Shown here one piece after another: positions 20,301-29,099 of a stretch of 64,000 nucleotides of DNA. Made by a program: the position numbers and the translations under genes. The notes below the pieces were generated by a model. The model worked only from the letters and a program-made list of their open reading frames with translations, made no database searches and was not told the DNA's origin. This DNA comes from Ephydatia muelleri (taxonomy: Eukaryota; Porifera; Demospongiae; Spongillida; Spongillidae), in NCBI GenBank assembly GCA_013339895.1, contig JABACO010000003.1:9528909-9592908 (forward strand), written 5' to 3'. Position 1 is the stretch's first letter; each line of letters opens with the position of its first letter.

Positions 20301-21947
20301 ACCCGTTTCTTTTCTGCCTTGCTTGATATTTTTCACGTTAAGCAGTCCATTTCTTATCTGACTTGCCCGACAGCTTGATACTTTTGGTTGGGCAATTCAT
20401 TTTCAAGTGTTGCTTAACATATTTCGTGTTTAGAGGTCAGTTCTTTTTCAGGCTCTGCTCTCGCTTGGCCCATTATTATATTTTCAGTCGTAGAACGTAT
20501 ACATTAAAATAGATTGCATCACTTAGCTTCTTTGGTAATGAAAAATATCTAAACTAATCTTGCACCAGGAGTCCTGTCAGGCATGAGTAGCATTTTTTAG
20601 AACCCAAATCTTATTTGATAGTTGCTATAATACAGCTGCCAATACACAGCTCGAGACAATTTGATCACAAAAGCAAAAATGCCGACCAATGAATTCTGAA
20701 GCTAATGGTGCAATTTTCATTCTTTAGAAGGTTCCTATCACACATGGGTTGAGTTATGCATGGTTGAGGTACATGTACAAGAATATTCCAGGACTGGGAA
20801 TAAGAAGGGGCAGATCTACAACTGCACAGTTTTGCGTATAACAACGAAAATGCACATTTGTGTCTTCTCATTCAATTTAAACAACAAGCCAAACGATCCA
20901 GCTGTCAGGAATCTTGTTACATGTGTTTTTAATGACATTCATAGTTGGAGTCAAATTCTGTTTCTAGAGAAACTTCCGATTTTATTATTATTAGAAAAGT
21001 TTTATTTAATTAGCAATCGCAAATATGACATATTATCAATGCATTGAAGTACATGTGACATTGTGGCCAGAAGCGATAAGTAGACATTTTTGACGTGAAT
21101 AGTTTGTTTTTGTCAAAGTTCCCTCATGTCATCGAGGTGGTATACAGTTGACAAATTAATCCCGGTAACAATTACAGAGTTATTCACTGCATAATCAACT
21201 GACGCAAGCCTTTCTATTTACAGGGAAAGCTTTGCTGGCCTTTTCGCAAGCCTTCTTACTCATGGGATCAGCTTGGTAGTGGTCCATATCACCTTTTTCC
21301 ATTTGCTTCTAAACAACTGACAGTCAAAGTCTCATCACACCCTTTGTAGCATGATTCGTTTCTCTTAAGAGAAATGAATTGTGCTAAGAAGATTGCAGGT
21401 TGCAAAGGGCGTGAAAACAGATATAAAGTTTAATTTTAAACATTTTGATCTAGGATTTGTATGCAAGAATTAAAGATACAAGGGATTACATTAATTACGC
21501 AATTATGAATTTATAACTATAACAGAGCATGTAGCAAATAACTACATTGATCATACTATTTGAAATTGCTAAATGTTGATCTGTATAATTTTATTTATAA
21601 ATTCATAATTGCGTATCTCAGTACCCTTGTTTTCCTTACTCTTCACCAATTATATTTAAAAAATTTTATATCTCTTGTATAGATGATAATATGATTACAA
21701 ACATAGGAGATGTACAAAAACCACACCCAAATGCATAAGGAATATTGTGATACTAAAGTATGAAATATCAATAAGTACACCAAAAGCAATGCTAAATGCA
21801 AACATATCAGTTAGTTAAGTTAAATAAATACTCTTGTATTGCTCTAATATACAAACTGCTTACCTTATCTTGTGTACTAATATTAACAGTTGTAAGCTGT
21901 GCTGCCAATTCAGTAGCTTTACCATTCGATGCAAGGTCTATCAGCAT
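11106..21947 (-). CDS. Ankyrin-repeat gene (multi-exon, overview)
   Basis: Nine visible exons run from 21947 down to 11106. All eight internal junction pairs use GT donors and AG acceptors. Every exon with both ends defined is a multiple of three (84, 99, 102, 99, 105, 99, 99 and 102 bp), so all introns are phase 0. Each of the eight downstream exons encodes one ankyrin repeat (G-x-TPLHxAA-type core). Ankyrin repeats form a helical stack for protein binding. Nothing in the window (kinase, death, channel or SOCS domain) identifies a specific family. The 5' end is not certain: the first exon begins AG|ATG and may be internal. The gene ends about 190 bp from a transposon, so the 3' end may be truncated. 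TRPA-like channels and MIB-like ligases also have ankyrin arrays, but no such domain is seen here. Confidence 0.85.
11729..11830 (-). CDS. Ankyrin exon, repeat 7
   Basis: 34 codons with core HGNTPLHRAVVSAQKEVV, ending VDVNSPND before donor GTAAGT; acceptor attgcag. Confidence 0.9.
12019..12117 (-). CDS. Ankyrin exon, repeat 6
   Basis: 33 codons with core AHLTPLHEAAKYGFTACV, ending ASVNCRTK before donor GTGAGT; acceptor ttccag. Confidence 0.9.
12737..12835 (-). CDS. Ankyrin exon, repeat 5
   Basis: 33 codons with core DGQCALHLAARNNREDIL, ending DVNIKDN before donor GTAAGG; acceptor tttcag. A textbook repeat. Confidence 0.9.
12836..14977. other. Ankyrin intron with diverged Sola-family repeat
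   Basis: A 2.1 kb intron. 14080-14530 is a diverged copy of 3140-3620: the same flanking repeat followed by the terminal-repeat sequence, with phrases such as ccaccacagctaccc for the 3590-3603 phrase. The frame at 13696-14085 has no recognised domain. No exon was recognised elsewhere in it. Confidence 0.6.
14080..14530. repeat. Diverged copy of the 3140-3620 repeat
   Basis: Collinear match with many substitutions: aataaccttaatggttta, ctgaataatta, ggcatcaaatta, cattaaagggttaa, then a degraded terminal-repeat section ending near actcagcagg (compare 3624-3632). Clearly older than the near-identical TIR pair at 3482/10915. Confidence 0.7.
14978..15082 (-). CDS. Ankyrin exon, repeat 4
   Basis: 35 codons with core DGNSPIHFAAQIGWLEGI. 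Acceptor ctctgtag, donor GTAAGT. Two residues longer than the 33-aa standard. Confidence 0.85.
15230..15630. mobile_element. Possible MITE in ankyrin intron
   Basis: The phrase ctctttgaacgccaagtgc (about 15236) and its reverse complement gcacttggcgttcaaagag (about 15605-15623) form inverted ends about 19 bp long. The interior is non-coding. No target duplication was confirmed. Confidence 0.6.
15880..16165 (-). pseudogene. Retroelement integrase zinc-finger remnant
   Basis: Read on the minus strand, the sequence gives GHHGITKCRKRAYQSVWWP followed by CCKEQ and EPLISTSLP. This is the H-H-C-C finger and linker that open Ty3/Gypsy-type integrases. Upstream, VHEGWPSKDALNHF fits the same polyprotein region. 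Stops interrupt the frame near 16060-16080. Nothing of the DDE core was recognised. The fragment is unrelated in sequence to the Gypsy element at 43783-48482 apart from the shared domain. Confidence 0.65.
16425..16470. repeat. 10-bp microsatellite (cacacaagca)n
   Basis: Four tandem copies of caagcacaca. Confidence 0.9.
17384..17482 (-). CDS. Ankyrin exon, repeat 3
   Basis: 33 codons with core IGNMAIHEAVLHCRLSCLEI, ending PGE before donor GTACAG; acceptor acattag. It is the most diverged repeat (MAIHEAV in place of TPLHxAA). Confidence 0.8.
17885..17986 (-). CDS. Ankyrin exon, repeat 2
   Basis: 34 codons with core KQSTALHLAALSGSAVCLDI. Acceptor ctcacag, donor GTTAGT. It is separated from repeat 1 by an intron of only 79 bp. 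Confidence 0.85.
18066..18164 (-). CDS. Ankyrin exon, repeat 1
   Basis: 33 codons, YGHSLLHHAAMHNQQDIV core, ending NK before donor GTGAAA; acceptor ccttgtag. One complete ankyrin repeat. Confidence 0.85.
18901..18944. repeat. Perfect 19-bp hairpin
   Basis: catatgatatcagggagtc (18901-18919), a six-base loop, then the exact reverse complement (18926-18944). It may be a very small palindromic element; no target duplication was recognised. Confidence 0.9.
19215..21060. repeat. Dispersed repeat, copy A
   Basis: Collinear with 23187-25500: shared phrases include ggtggtatataggatttgaa, gcaaggaaacaag, aattgtcacgcaaagg, cacatgataatatgcaatat, ggtgactatcagtagtactc and ggagtcctgtcag. Copy A lacks most of the inverted arm present in copy B. 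There is no convincing coding region in either. Likely a non-autonomous mobile element or its fragments. Confidence 0.75.
21478..21630. mobile_element. 153-bp MITE-like inverted repeat
   Basis: Arms of about 36 bp (acaaggg...acgcaattatgaatttataa at the left, its reverse complement at 21595-21630 with a few mismatches) surround a 78-bp AT-rich interior. No coding capacity. Confidence 0.7.
21864..21947 (-). CDS. Ankyrin gene exon 1 visible (leader helix)
   Basis: 28 codons starting MLIDLASNGKATELAAQL, ending DK before a GTAAGC donor; acceptor ctttcag. The sequence reads like the second half or capping helix of an ankyrin stack. The ATG could be the start codon if this is a first exon, but the pyrimidine-rich acceptor before it suggests an internal exon. 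Confidence 0.7.
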
Positions 21948-23186
21948 CTGAAAGTAATTTAGGTAATAAAAATAATTTCATAATTTTATTCTTTAAATGA
22001 ATATCACTCAGTTTTTCATTTATTTTTCAAATATTTATCCATTCCTTGTTCCCACCACGATAACAAGCATTCATATTGCTCACATAATGTGTGATTATCT
22101 TACACACTTATTAAAAATCCATAGCTGCAATGTATAAAGACAAATACAGTAATTTCTATAATCACAGAGGTTTCTTTGTGCACAGATTTTGAGTATTCTT
22201 TAATGCAGCAGCAACACAACCAAGTATTTCAATTCTAATTATTTTATTCTTAAAAGTGATTCAATTGAGCCAATAGTATACTATTAATAAGAATGGCAGC
22301 TTTATTTTCATAATGAATTAAATCATTGCATAGCAATGTCACATAACTCGAGTGTCAGAACCTGTATGATGTCATTTATTATGCTCTAATATACTCTTGA
22401 CAAGACAACTACTTCCACATCGCCGGTGAAAAAGACTGATCCGTTTTACCCTGACACCTTCGGGATACTAGTAATGCAAAACCATTGGATGGATCCATTC
22501 GGGACATAAATGTGATAGACTATTGAAACAGTAATTGGTAACTAAAGAGATAAGTTCGTTAGACAAGGACGTTACACATATATCATTTTATTTCCTATTT
22601 TGCATAATACTATGTTCAATACTCTTTCTTGGGATGTAGGTGTAGTCATACTGTTGGAGGCGAGGGTGTGCATAATACAATTTCTTTGCTGCCTAATGAT
22701 CAAAAATGTGAATTGGGCTGTTTCATTCCGGCTTACTACACTGCTAATGTTAATGTCAGTCTTATTGTCAAGAGTTTTGCGATTCTCTTGAATTCACTGT
22801 ATGTGATTATAAATATAATTGTGCATTGGTTTTAATACCATTTGTTCTTGTTGATTGCTGCTTTCCTCACTGACTATTTTGGTACTTGTATCTATTGGAG
22901 TTTGCTGCATGAAAGAGGTACAAGTGAACATCACTATCATCTGTCCTTGATTATAATTTTACGACACATTGCAATAATACAATTAACCACCATAGACCAT
23001 GATAACCAAATGGATCAAGAGTGTGAACAGCAACCTATGGTGTGCATGCCTCCCTCTCTCATAGTGGCAATGCAGACCAACATTTTAGTATAATTGGGGA
23101 AATCCATACATGTATATATGGAATGTTCTACATGTACAAGATAATGACCTAGTGGATTTATGTTTACAAGCACCTAAAATCTGTAT
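21948..23186. other. AT-rich sequence upstream of the ankyrin gene
   Basis: No further ankyrin exon recognised. Short frames at 22600-23093 on the plus strand show no domain. If the ankyrin gene starts at 21947, its promoter would lie here; no clear motif was identified. Confidence 0.4.
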
Positions 23187-23452
23187 TCTCTGTGAGAAAG
23201 ATGGTGGTATATAGGATTTGAAGGCAATAGTGGTGTAAAAAGCAAGGAAACAAGGGTGTAACAATAAGGGAAAATGTTATAGTCCTATATTTAGCACAAT
23301 AATTACATAATATCCTACACATGTGCTAAATATAGGACTATTACATTGGACCTTATTGTTAGACCCCTATTTTCCCCTTGTTTCCTAGCTCTTTACACCA
23401 GTATTACCTTCAAATCCTATATACCACCATCTTTCTCACAGAGAATGTTTTT
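23187..23452. mobile_element. Fold-back (palindromic) MITE, copy 1
   Basis: Left arm from ctctgtgagaaagatggtgg to tagtcctatatttagcac (about 23187-23300). The right arm is its reverse complement (about 23327-23449, ending ctttctcacagagaa). The arms are about 115-120 bp with small indels around a short loop near 23301-23325. Copy 2 is at 27025-27318. Confidence 0.85.
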
Positions 23453-25500
23453 AGTTACTTGTTTCATGGTTTTTTTTGATACAATTGTCACGCAAAGGTC
23501 ATACAGTACCATAGAAGTTGTACAAAAGTATCATTCCCAGACCATACATTGCAGTTTACAGTCTCAGTATAATAGGCCACACAGGCTCATCCTCTGTCGC
23601 GTTGGCAACATCCTCTTTCCCATCCTCTGATAAGTTTGCAATCTCCTCATAACTGGATTGTCCTAATAGAAGGATGCTATGGTTGGACTTCTGAAATAGA
23701 AAAGTAAATATTTGCGCACATGATAATATGCAATATATCCTCAGTATGATACCTTACCCTGGCTACAATGTCACTACCTGCTACAATAATTTCACTAATA
23801 GCATTAACATCATGTAGAGATTCACCTGCCTTATTATAGCAATGCAACTACACTTATTACTAATATCCATAACAGCTAGGTGAGTTATGCAAAAAGCATC
23901 CTAACAACACACTATTGCTAAGAATAGCCTTTCTGAGACCGTCTTTAGCATGCTACATGGGAGAAGCTACAGTAGTGAAGGAGATAAATACATGCATTCA
24001 TATTGTCAGCAGTTACTGTATGACCACTAAGTGTATAGCCACAAAATCATGTATCTGAAATGCATGAATTTTTAAACTCATTTAACTTTAACCTCCTATG
24101 CAGATACACAAAGTGGCCCCACTATAATAGAAAATTGGTTATATGGGATCGTTTCCGCGAAAGGGACTTAGTGCATACATTTCCAGTACGCATAATAGAA
24201 ATGTAATGCATGCTTTGAAATGTAGGGCTAATTAAAAATTTAGAGCCTTACAACTCAATGATGGATAGTTCGATTCTCAGTGCGTAAGAAGCAATGTGCA
24301 GAGGACACTCCAGACTTCTAGAATATCCAAAAATTTGAAATCTTGAAAAAAAAAAATGCTTTAGCTCGCAGAAGCGATCCCACATAGTGAGGTTTTAAAT
24401 ACAGAAGTAATCAATAACAAGTAAACTCAAGATAGAAAGCCACCTTATTTGCATTTGGCAGCCGTCATAGTAATATGTTACTGAACCAAATCATGCCTAT
24501 GGCTTCATCAATCAACAGCTTGGGCAATGTGGGGGGAAGGGGCATCATGGCATGCATGTACAGTATAGACACAAGGTGCCACATGATTACCTTAGTGCAA
24601 CATCGTCACACATCGTGTAGTAAGAACATAATATCAATGATAATAGTAGGTAGCTATTGGCACATGTAAGTACGTGTACGACATACCTTTGGGTGACTTT
24701 ATCAGTAGTACTCTTTTTCGATGGCGTTCCAGTATATATTTAGGCTTCCCGAATAGCACTCAATCCACCAAGCAACAGGTTCAAAACTCTTCCAATACCG
24801 TTGCCTTTTAGCAAAACCATTTCTTTTCTGGCTCTACTTGATACGTTTCATGTTCAGCGGTTCGTTTGTTTCTGGTTCCCCCGACTGCTTGATAATTTTT
24901 AAGTTCAGCGGTCTGTTTCTTTTCAGGCTCTGCTTTATCCTTCTCATGTTCAGTGGTTTGTTTCTTCTGCTCTCCGCTTACTCGTTATTTTCCATTGTAG
25001 ACCGTATACGTTAAATTAGATTACATACTTGCTACTGGCTCCTTATACTGTAGTTTTCGTATTTGGTAAGGACAAATTCTATAAACTAATCTTGTGCCAG
25101 GAGTCCTGTCAGACACGAGTAGCGTTCTGTACTACCCCATTCTTATTTGGTAGTCAACTGCCAATACATAGCTCGAGATTATTTTGATTACAAATGCGAA
25201 AATGCCAACCAATTCTGAAGCTATGGTGCAATTACCATTCTTTAAAAGTGTTCCTGCCCCGAGTTATGCGTGGTCAAGAAGGAGGAGGACAATTCCAGGA
25301 CAGGGTATGAGGACGGGCAGTACCCTTTTGTTCTTTACAATGGTGCGGTTTTGCCACATAAAACAACAACAAAACTGCTCATTTTTGTCTTCTTGCTCGA
25401 TTGATAAAACAAGCTAAACGATCCGATCGTTGGGAGTCTCGTTAGAAGTCGTGTGTTTTTAATGACTTCATAGTCTGGGTCAAATCCTATATGGAAGTTT
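23453..25500. repeat. Dispersed repeat, copy B
   Basis: Collinear with copy A (19300-21060). It includes a short fold-back remnant at 24139-24386. The segment 25180-25500 is repeated in inverted orientation at 26470-26760 (phrases tccaggacagggtatgag and aacgatccgatcgttggga). No gene recognised. Confidence 0.7.
24139..24386. mobile_element. Short fold-back element remnant
   Basis: Left end tatatgggatcgtttccgcg (24139), right end gcagaagcgatcccacata (to 24386). The same terminal phrase, tatatgggatcgtttccgcg, opens the giant fold-back at 32346 and closes it at 39377. The interior is non-coding. Confidence 0.65.
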
Positions 25501-26510
25501 CTAGCAAAAGTTCCAATAACATAAACCGCAAATTGCTATAACTTACGAATGGTTAACACTATCGACTTCCTATTTTCAACACTTCGTCCTACACCATTTC
25601 ATGACTATGCGAAGATGTATTTTGTGCCTAATTGCACGATCATAGTACCGACGTTATGAAGTCTGATACCTCATCAGGTTTTTAACCTCCTCATCTTTAG
25701 GTAGGAACGTTCAATTCTCTTCAAATTCGATGTTTATGCAGGGGTCCTGTTGCGATTAACTTGTTTAGTTTCTTAATTTGTACTCTATCCGTTAAAGAGA
25801 TACCACAGTGCAAAGTTAATGCACATTTTCCCACTCGATTCCACCCAAAATTTCCCCCATATATTTAATTAGACGCAGTTTGCCAAAATGATTGGTGCGA
25901 AACGACCAGAAAAATGTACATTAACTTAGCACAGCCGTATTTCCTTAATGCATAAACAAAATGAATAAATCAATAGCGACAGGACCCCTCTACATACACA
26001 CCAAATTTGAAATGATTTCAACTCTAGCACTTAAAAATGTAGAGGTTTTGAACAAGGTGGGGTATCGGACCTTGTAATATCAGCACTATGATTGTGCAAG
26101 GCACCAAACTACATTTACACATAGAGAAATGTATAGAACGAAGTTTGAAAATAAGGAGTTGATAGCATAACCATTGATAAGTTATAGCAATTTGAGTTTT
26201 ATGTTAAATCCACTATGGTCATTATCTCGAAGAAGGTTCCATATTTATTTGCATCATTATCTAGTTTTGATGCGCTATTTTCCCTACGTACTCTCCCCAT
26301 AGGAACATGCACATTTGCTGGACATTTGTATACCCTATAGTGTACAGTTTTTTTTAATGCAAGCAATTTACTGTTTCTTGATTTTTGTGACCTTGGTACG
26401 TTCAGTTGAGCATATCTCTGCTGCATTCTTGTCCATTCAAATTGCATACAAACATAATTGGAAGTTTCGTTAGAAACTTCCATATAGGATTTGACCCCGA
26501 TTATGATTCT
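25478..26510. mobile_element. Fold-back element, core family member 1
   Basis: Outer inverted phrases are caaatcctatatggaagttt (25480) and its reverse complement near 26478-26500. Inside, the arms about 25520-25850 and 25875-26205 are diverged inverted repeats with the family hallmarks: a word reading accgacgtta, then aggtaggaacgtt, ggggtcctgt(t/c)gc, tatccgttaaagagatacc and gcaaagttaatgcacattt. No convincing coding region. Confidence 0.75.
26199..26460. repeat. Segment repeated inverted at 32137-32345
   Basis: Phrases attcttgtccattcaaattg, gttgagcatatct, tatagtgtaca and tactctccccata occur here and, reverse-complemented, at 32137-32345. The two copies flank the 27-32 kb palindrome and look like its outer arms. 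The minus-strand frame over this segment is probably not a gene. Confidence 0.75.
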
Positions 26511-27024
26511 CATTAAAAACATGCGACCCGTCTCTACCAAGACTCCCAACGAACGGATCGTTTACCTTGTTATGGCAATCGAACTAGAAGTCAAAAGTGA
26601 GCAGTTTCGTTTTTGTTTTATGTCGCAGAACCGCGCGGTTGTTGAGAACAAAAGGGTACTGCCCGTCCTCGTACCCGGTCCCGGAACCTTCTTGCGGGTT
26701 CATAACTCGGGATAGGAACACTTTTAAACGATGAAAACTTCACCACTAGATTCAGAATTGGTCGGAAGGGGTTCCTTAATGAAAATAGTCAATTTTATAC
26801 TTTGGTACAGAATCGACTATACGGCCTGTGTTATTGTAAAATTGAGATATCTTGTGTGATGTAATTACGGTATATAGAAATTAAGGCATCTGTATAAATA
26901 GCACACAACTAGAGAAAAATCTTTGGTGATTCAATCGTTGTTTGGAAAAAAGCACATCCCACCTTTAACTAAAACTTTACTTGCACCCACACATATGACG
27001 TCACACAACCCAAAAAAAATCAAT
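26470..27024. repeat. Inverted copy of 25180-25500 plus flanking sequence
   Basis: 26480-26760 reads as the reverse complement of 25180-25500 with about 15-20 percent differences by eye. The remainder to 27024 is AT-rich without a gene. Confidence 0.6.
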
Positions 27025-27318
27025 GAATCAAGTAAATAAAAACATTCTCTACGAGAAAGTTGGTGGGATATAGGATTTGCAGGCAATTGATGGTGTAAAA
27101 AGCAAGGAAACAAGGTCTTATCAGAAGGGAAAATGTAATAGTCCTATATTTAGCACAGAAACAATATATGCCTACAAATGTGCTATAAATATTGGACTAT
27201 TACATTTTCCCTTCTGATAAGACCTTGTTTCCTTGCTTTTTACACCACCAATTGCCTGCAAATCCTATATCCCACCAACTTTCTCATAGAGAATGTTTTT
27301 ATTTACTTGTGTCTATAG
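27025..27318. mobile_element. Fold-back (palindromic) MITE, copy 2
   Basis: Arms run from caagtaaataaaaacattct (27029) inward to tagtcctatatttagcac (27159), and back from about 27185 to agagaatgtttttatttact (about 27310), with a short loop. The arm pair is longer and better preserved than copy 1 at 23187-23452. Confidence 0.9.
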
Positions 27319-27535
27319 AGCTGCACACTAAAACGGTAAATTTTAATCACGTTTTGACAGATAGCATTATAGGACATGAATTTGCAATGAATTATGAAGT
27401 ATCCAAAAATATGAAAATACAATTTTTACCATAGGTACAGTAGCTAATCATATCTTTCTGACACATATTCCCAGCCATCTTTTCCGCAGTTGCAACAGTT
27501 TGTTTCTTTATTGTAGCTTACACAGAAACAAGCAC

Positions 27536-28174
27536 TATATATGGAACGTTCTATACAAAAATGGGTCTTGTAGATTTTATTTTATAACATAAAATTTAAA
27601 TTGATATATCTTCCGAAATATTAACGCTATCGGGTTCCTATTTTTAACACAACATGCCACACCATTACTATAAGAAAATCCATTTTGGTGTCTTACACAT
27701 GCGGGGTACCGACGTTTCAAGGCCCGATACCCTGTAGGGTTTAAAACGGCCACATTTTCAGGTAGGAGTGTCCAAATTGGTTCAAAATAGGTACCTATGT
27801 AGAAGGGTCCTACCGCTATTGATTTGTTCTGTTCGTAAATGTTTGCTTTATCCGTTATGGAGATACAAGAAATTGCATATTTCCCGAGCGTTACGCGCCA
27901 TTAATGTATTACGACTGGCTTCGAGGACGTCCTCGTAATACGTTAATCGTTCCCAGGAAATATGCAATTTCTTTGCACACTTCTATCTCCATAACGGATA
28001 AAGCAAAAATTAACGAACAGAACAAATATTTTTCACATATAGTAATGGTGTAGGTATGTTGTGTTAAAAATAGGAACCCGATAGCGTTAATATTTCGGAA
28101 GATATATCGATTTAAATTTTATGTTATAAAATAAAATCCACAAGACCCATTTTCGTATAGAACGTTCCATATAT
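27536..28174. mobile_element. Fold-back element, core family member 2
   Basis: Ends are atatatggaacgttctatac and its reverse complement. Arms about 300 bp long carry the hallmarks ttaacgctatcgggttccta, gtaccgacgtttc, aggtaggagtg, ggtcctaccgctattga and tatccgttatggagata. The centre at about 27885-27945 is aatgtattacgactgg / cctcgtaatacgtt. Non-coding. Confidence 0.85.
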
Positions 28175-28419
28175 ATATATATTTATGTTGCAGTGCTTTG
28201 ACAGTGCTGTTTCTGTGTAAACAGAAACAAACTGTTGCAAAGGCGGGAAAAGATGACTGCCAGCCATTTTAAGGGCTGTCCCATCGCAGAGAATACATGA
28301 ACGTGTTCTAGAAAGATGTTCAGTATATATGTAATATTATTAGCTACCTATGATGATACAAAATTGTATTTTCATATTTTTGGATACGTCATAATTCATT
28401 GCAAATTCATGCCCCATTT

Positions 28420-28615
28420 GGGTAAAATCATATCAGGTCAATAAGAAAAAAAAGATGACATCTTCAAATCCTCTACAAACTTTACCCACTTAATGAGGTC
28501 ATTGTCTAGTATGTATACTTTATCCAAAGATCAATCCACTTTTGAAATATGTGGGTTCAAAGTTTTGACCCTTTGTATAAACAAATCACAACATTGGGGG
28601 CGTTTCTCTCTATTC
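28420..28615. repeat. Left TIR of Sola-like copy 2
   Basis: Inverted match to 31905-32061, with indels around 28450-28510. Confidence 0.85.
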
Positions 28616-29099
28616 AAGTTGACTTTACAGTAATAAAATAACCACTGTATTGAACGATACTATAACCCACTTAGTACATAACTTAACACAATCATTGGAC
28701 ATTTAGTTATTAAGAATGGGTTTCTTGCAAAAAGAAAGGCAAAATGCTTAATTTTTAATTCCCAAAAAGTATATTGCATTAAAAAGTTGCAACCAATGGG
28801 TCACTGGATGATTGTATAGCTAAATTTGTAACATTTGTGTTGGACTGCAAATTTGCTGTTCAGATACTTGAATAAAGATTCTCAAAACTTACTTAACGTA
28901 TTCACAGTTTGTATAAAGTCTAAACATATCCATAGTGCATAGCGTACATCTGCCCTTATCATTCTTTACAAACAATCGCGTTGCTAGATACAAACGAACG
29001 GCTGCTGCGCTGCACTGTACAGCGCCGTAATATGCATTCGCGTAGTGCCTTGTGCACGACTCGTTTTTAGTAAGGGCGTGGGTTAGAAATGGCTAATCG

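Larger units (their letters stand above)
18165..21863. other. Ankyrin intron with dispersed repeat A
   Basis: A 3.7 kb intron. It contains a perfect short hairpin (18901-18944), repeat copy A (19215-21060, matched by 23187-25500) and a small MITE (21478-21630). The rest of the intron showed no coding pattern that I could recognise. Confidence 0.5.

Noticed and set aside
26199-26549. Minus-strand 116-codon ORF
   Set aside because: It lies in a segment repeated in inverted form at 32137-32345 where the frame is not kept, and has no domain.
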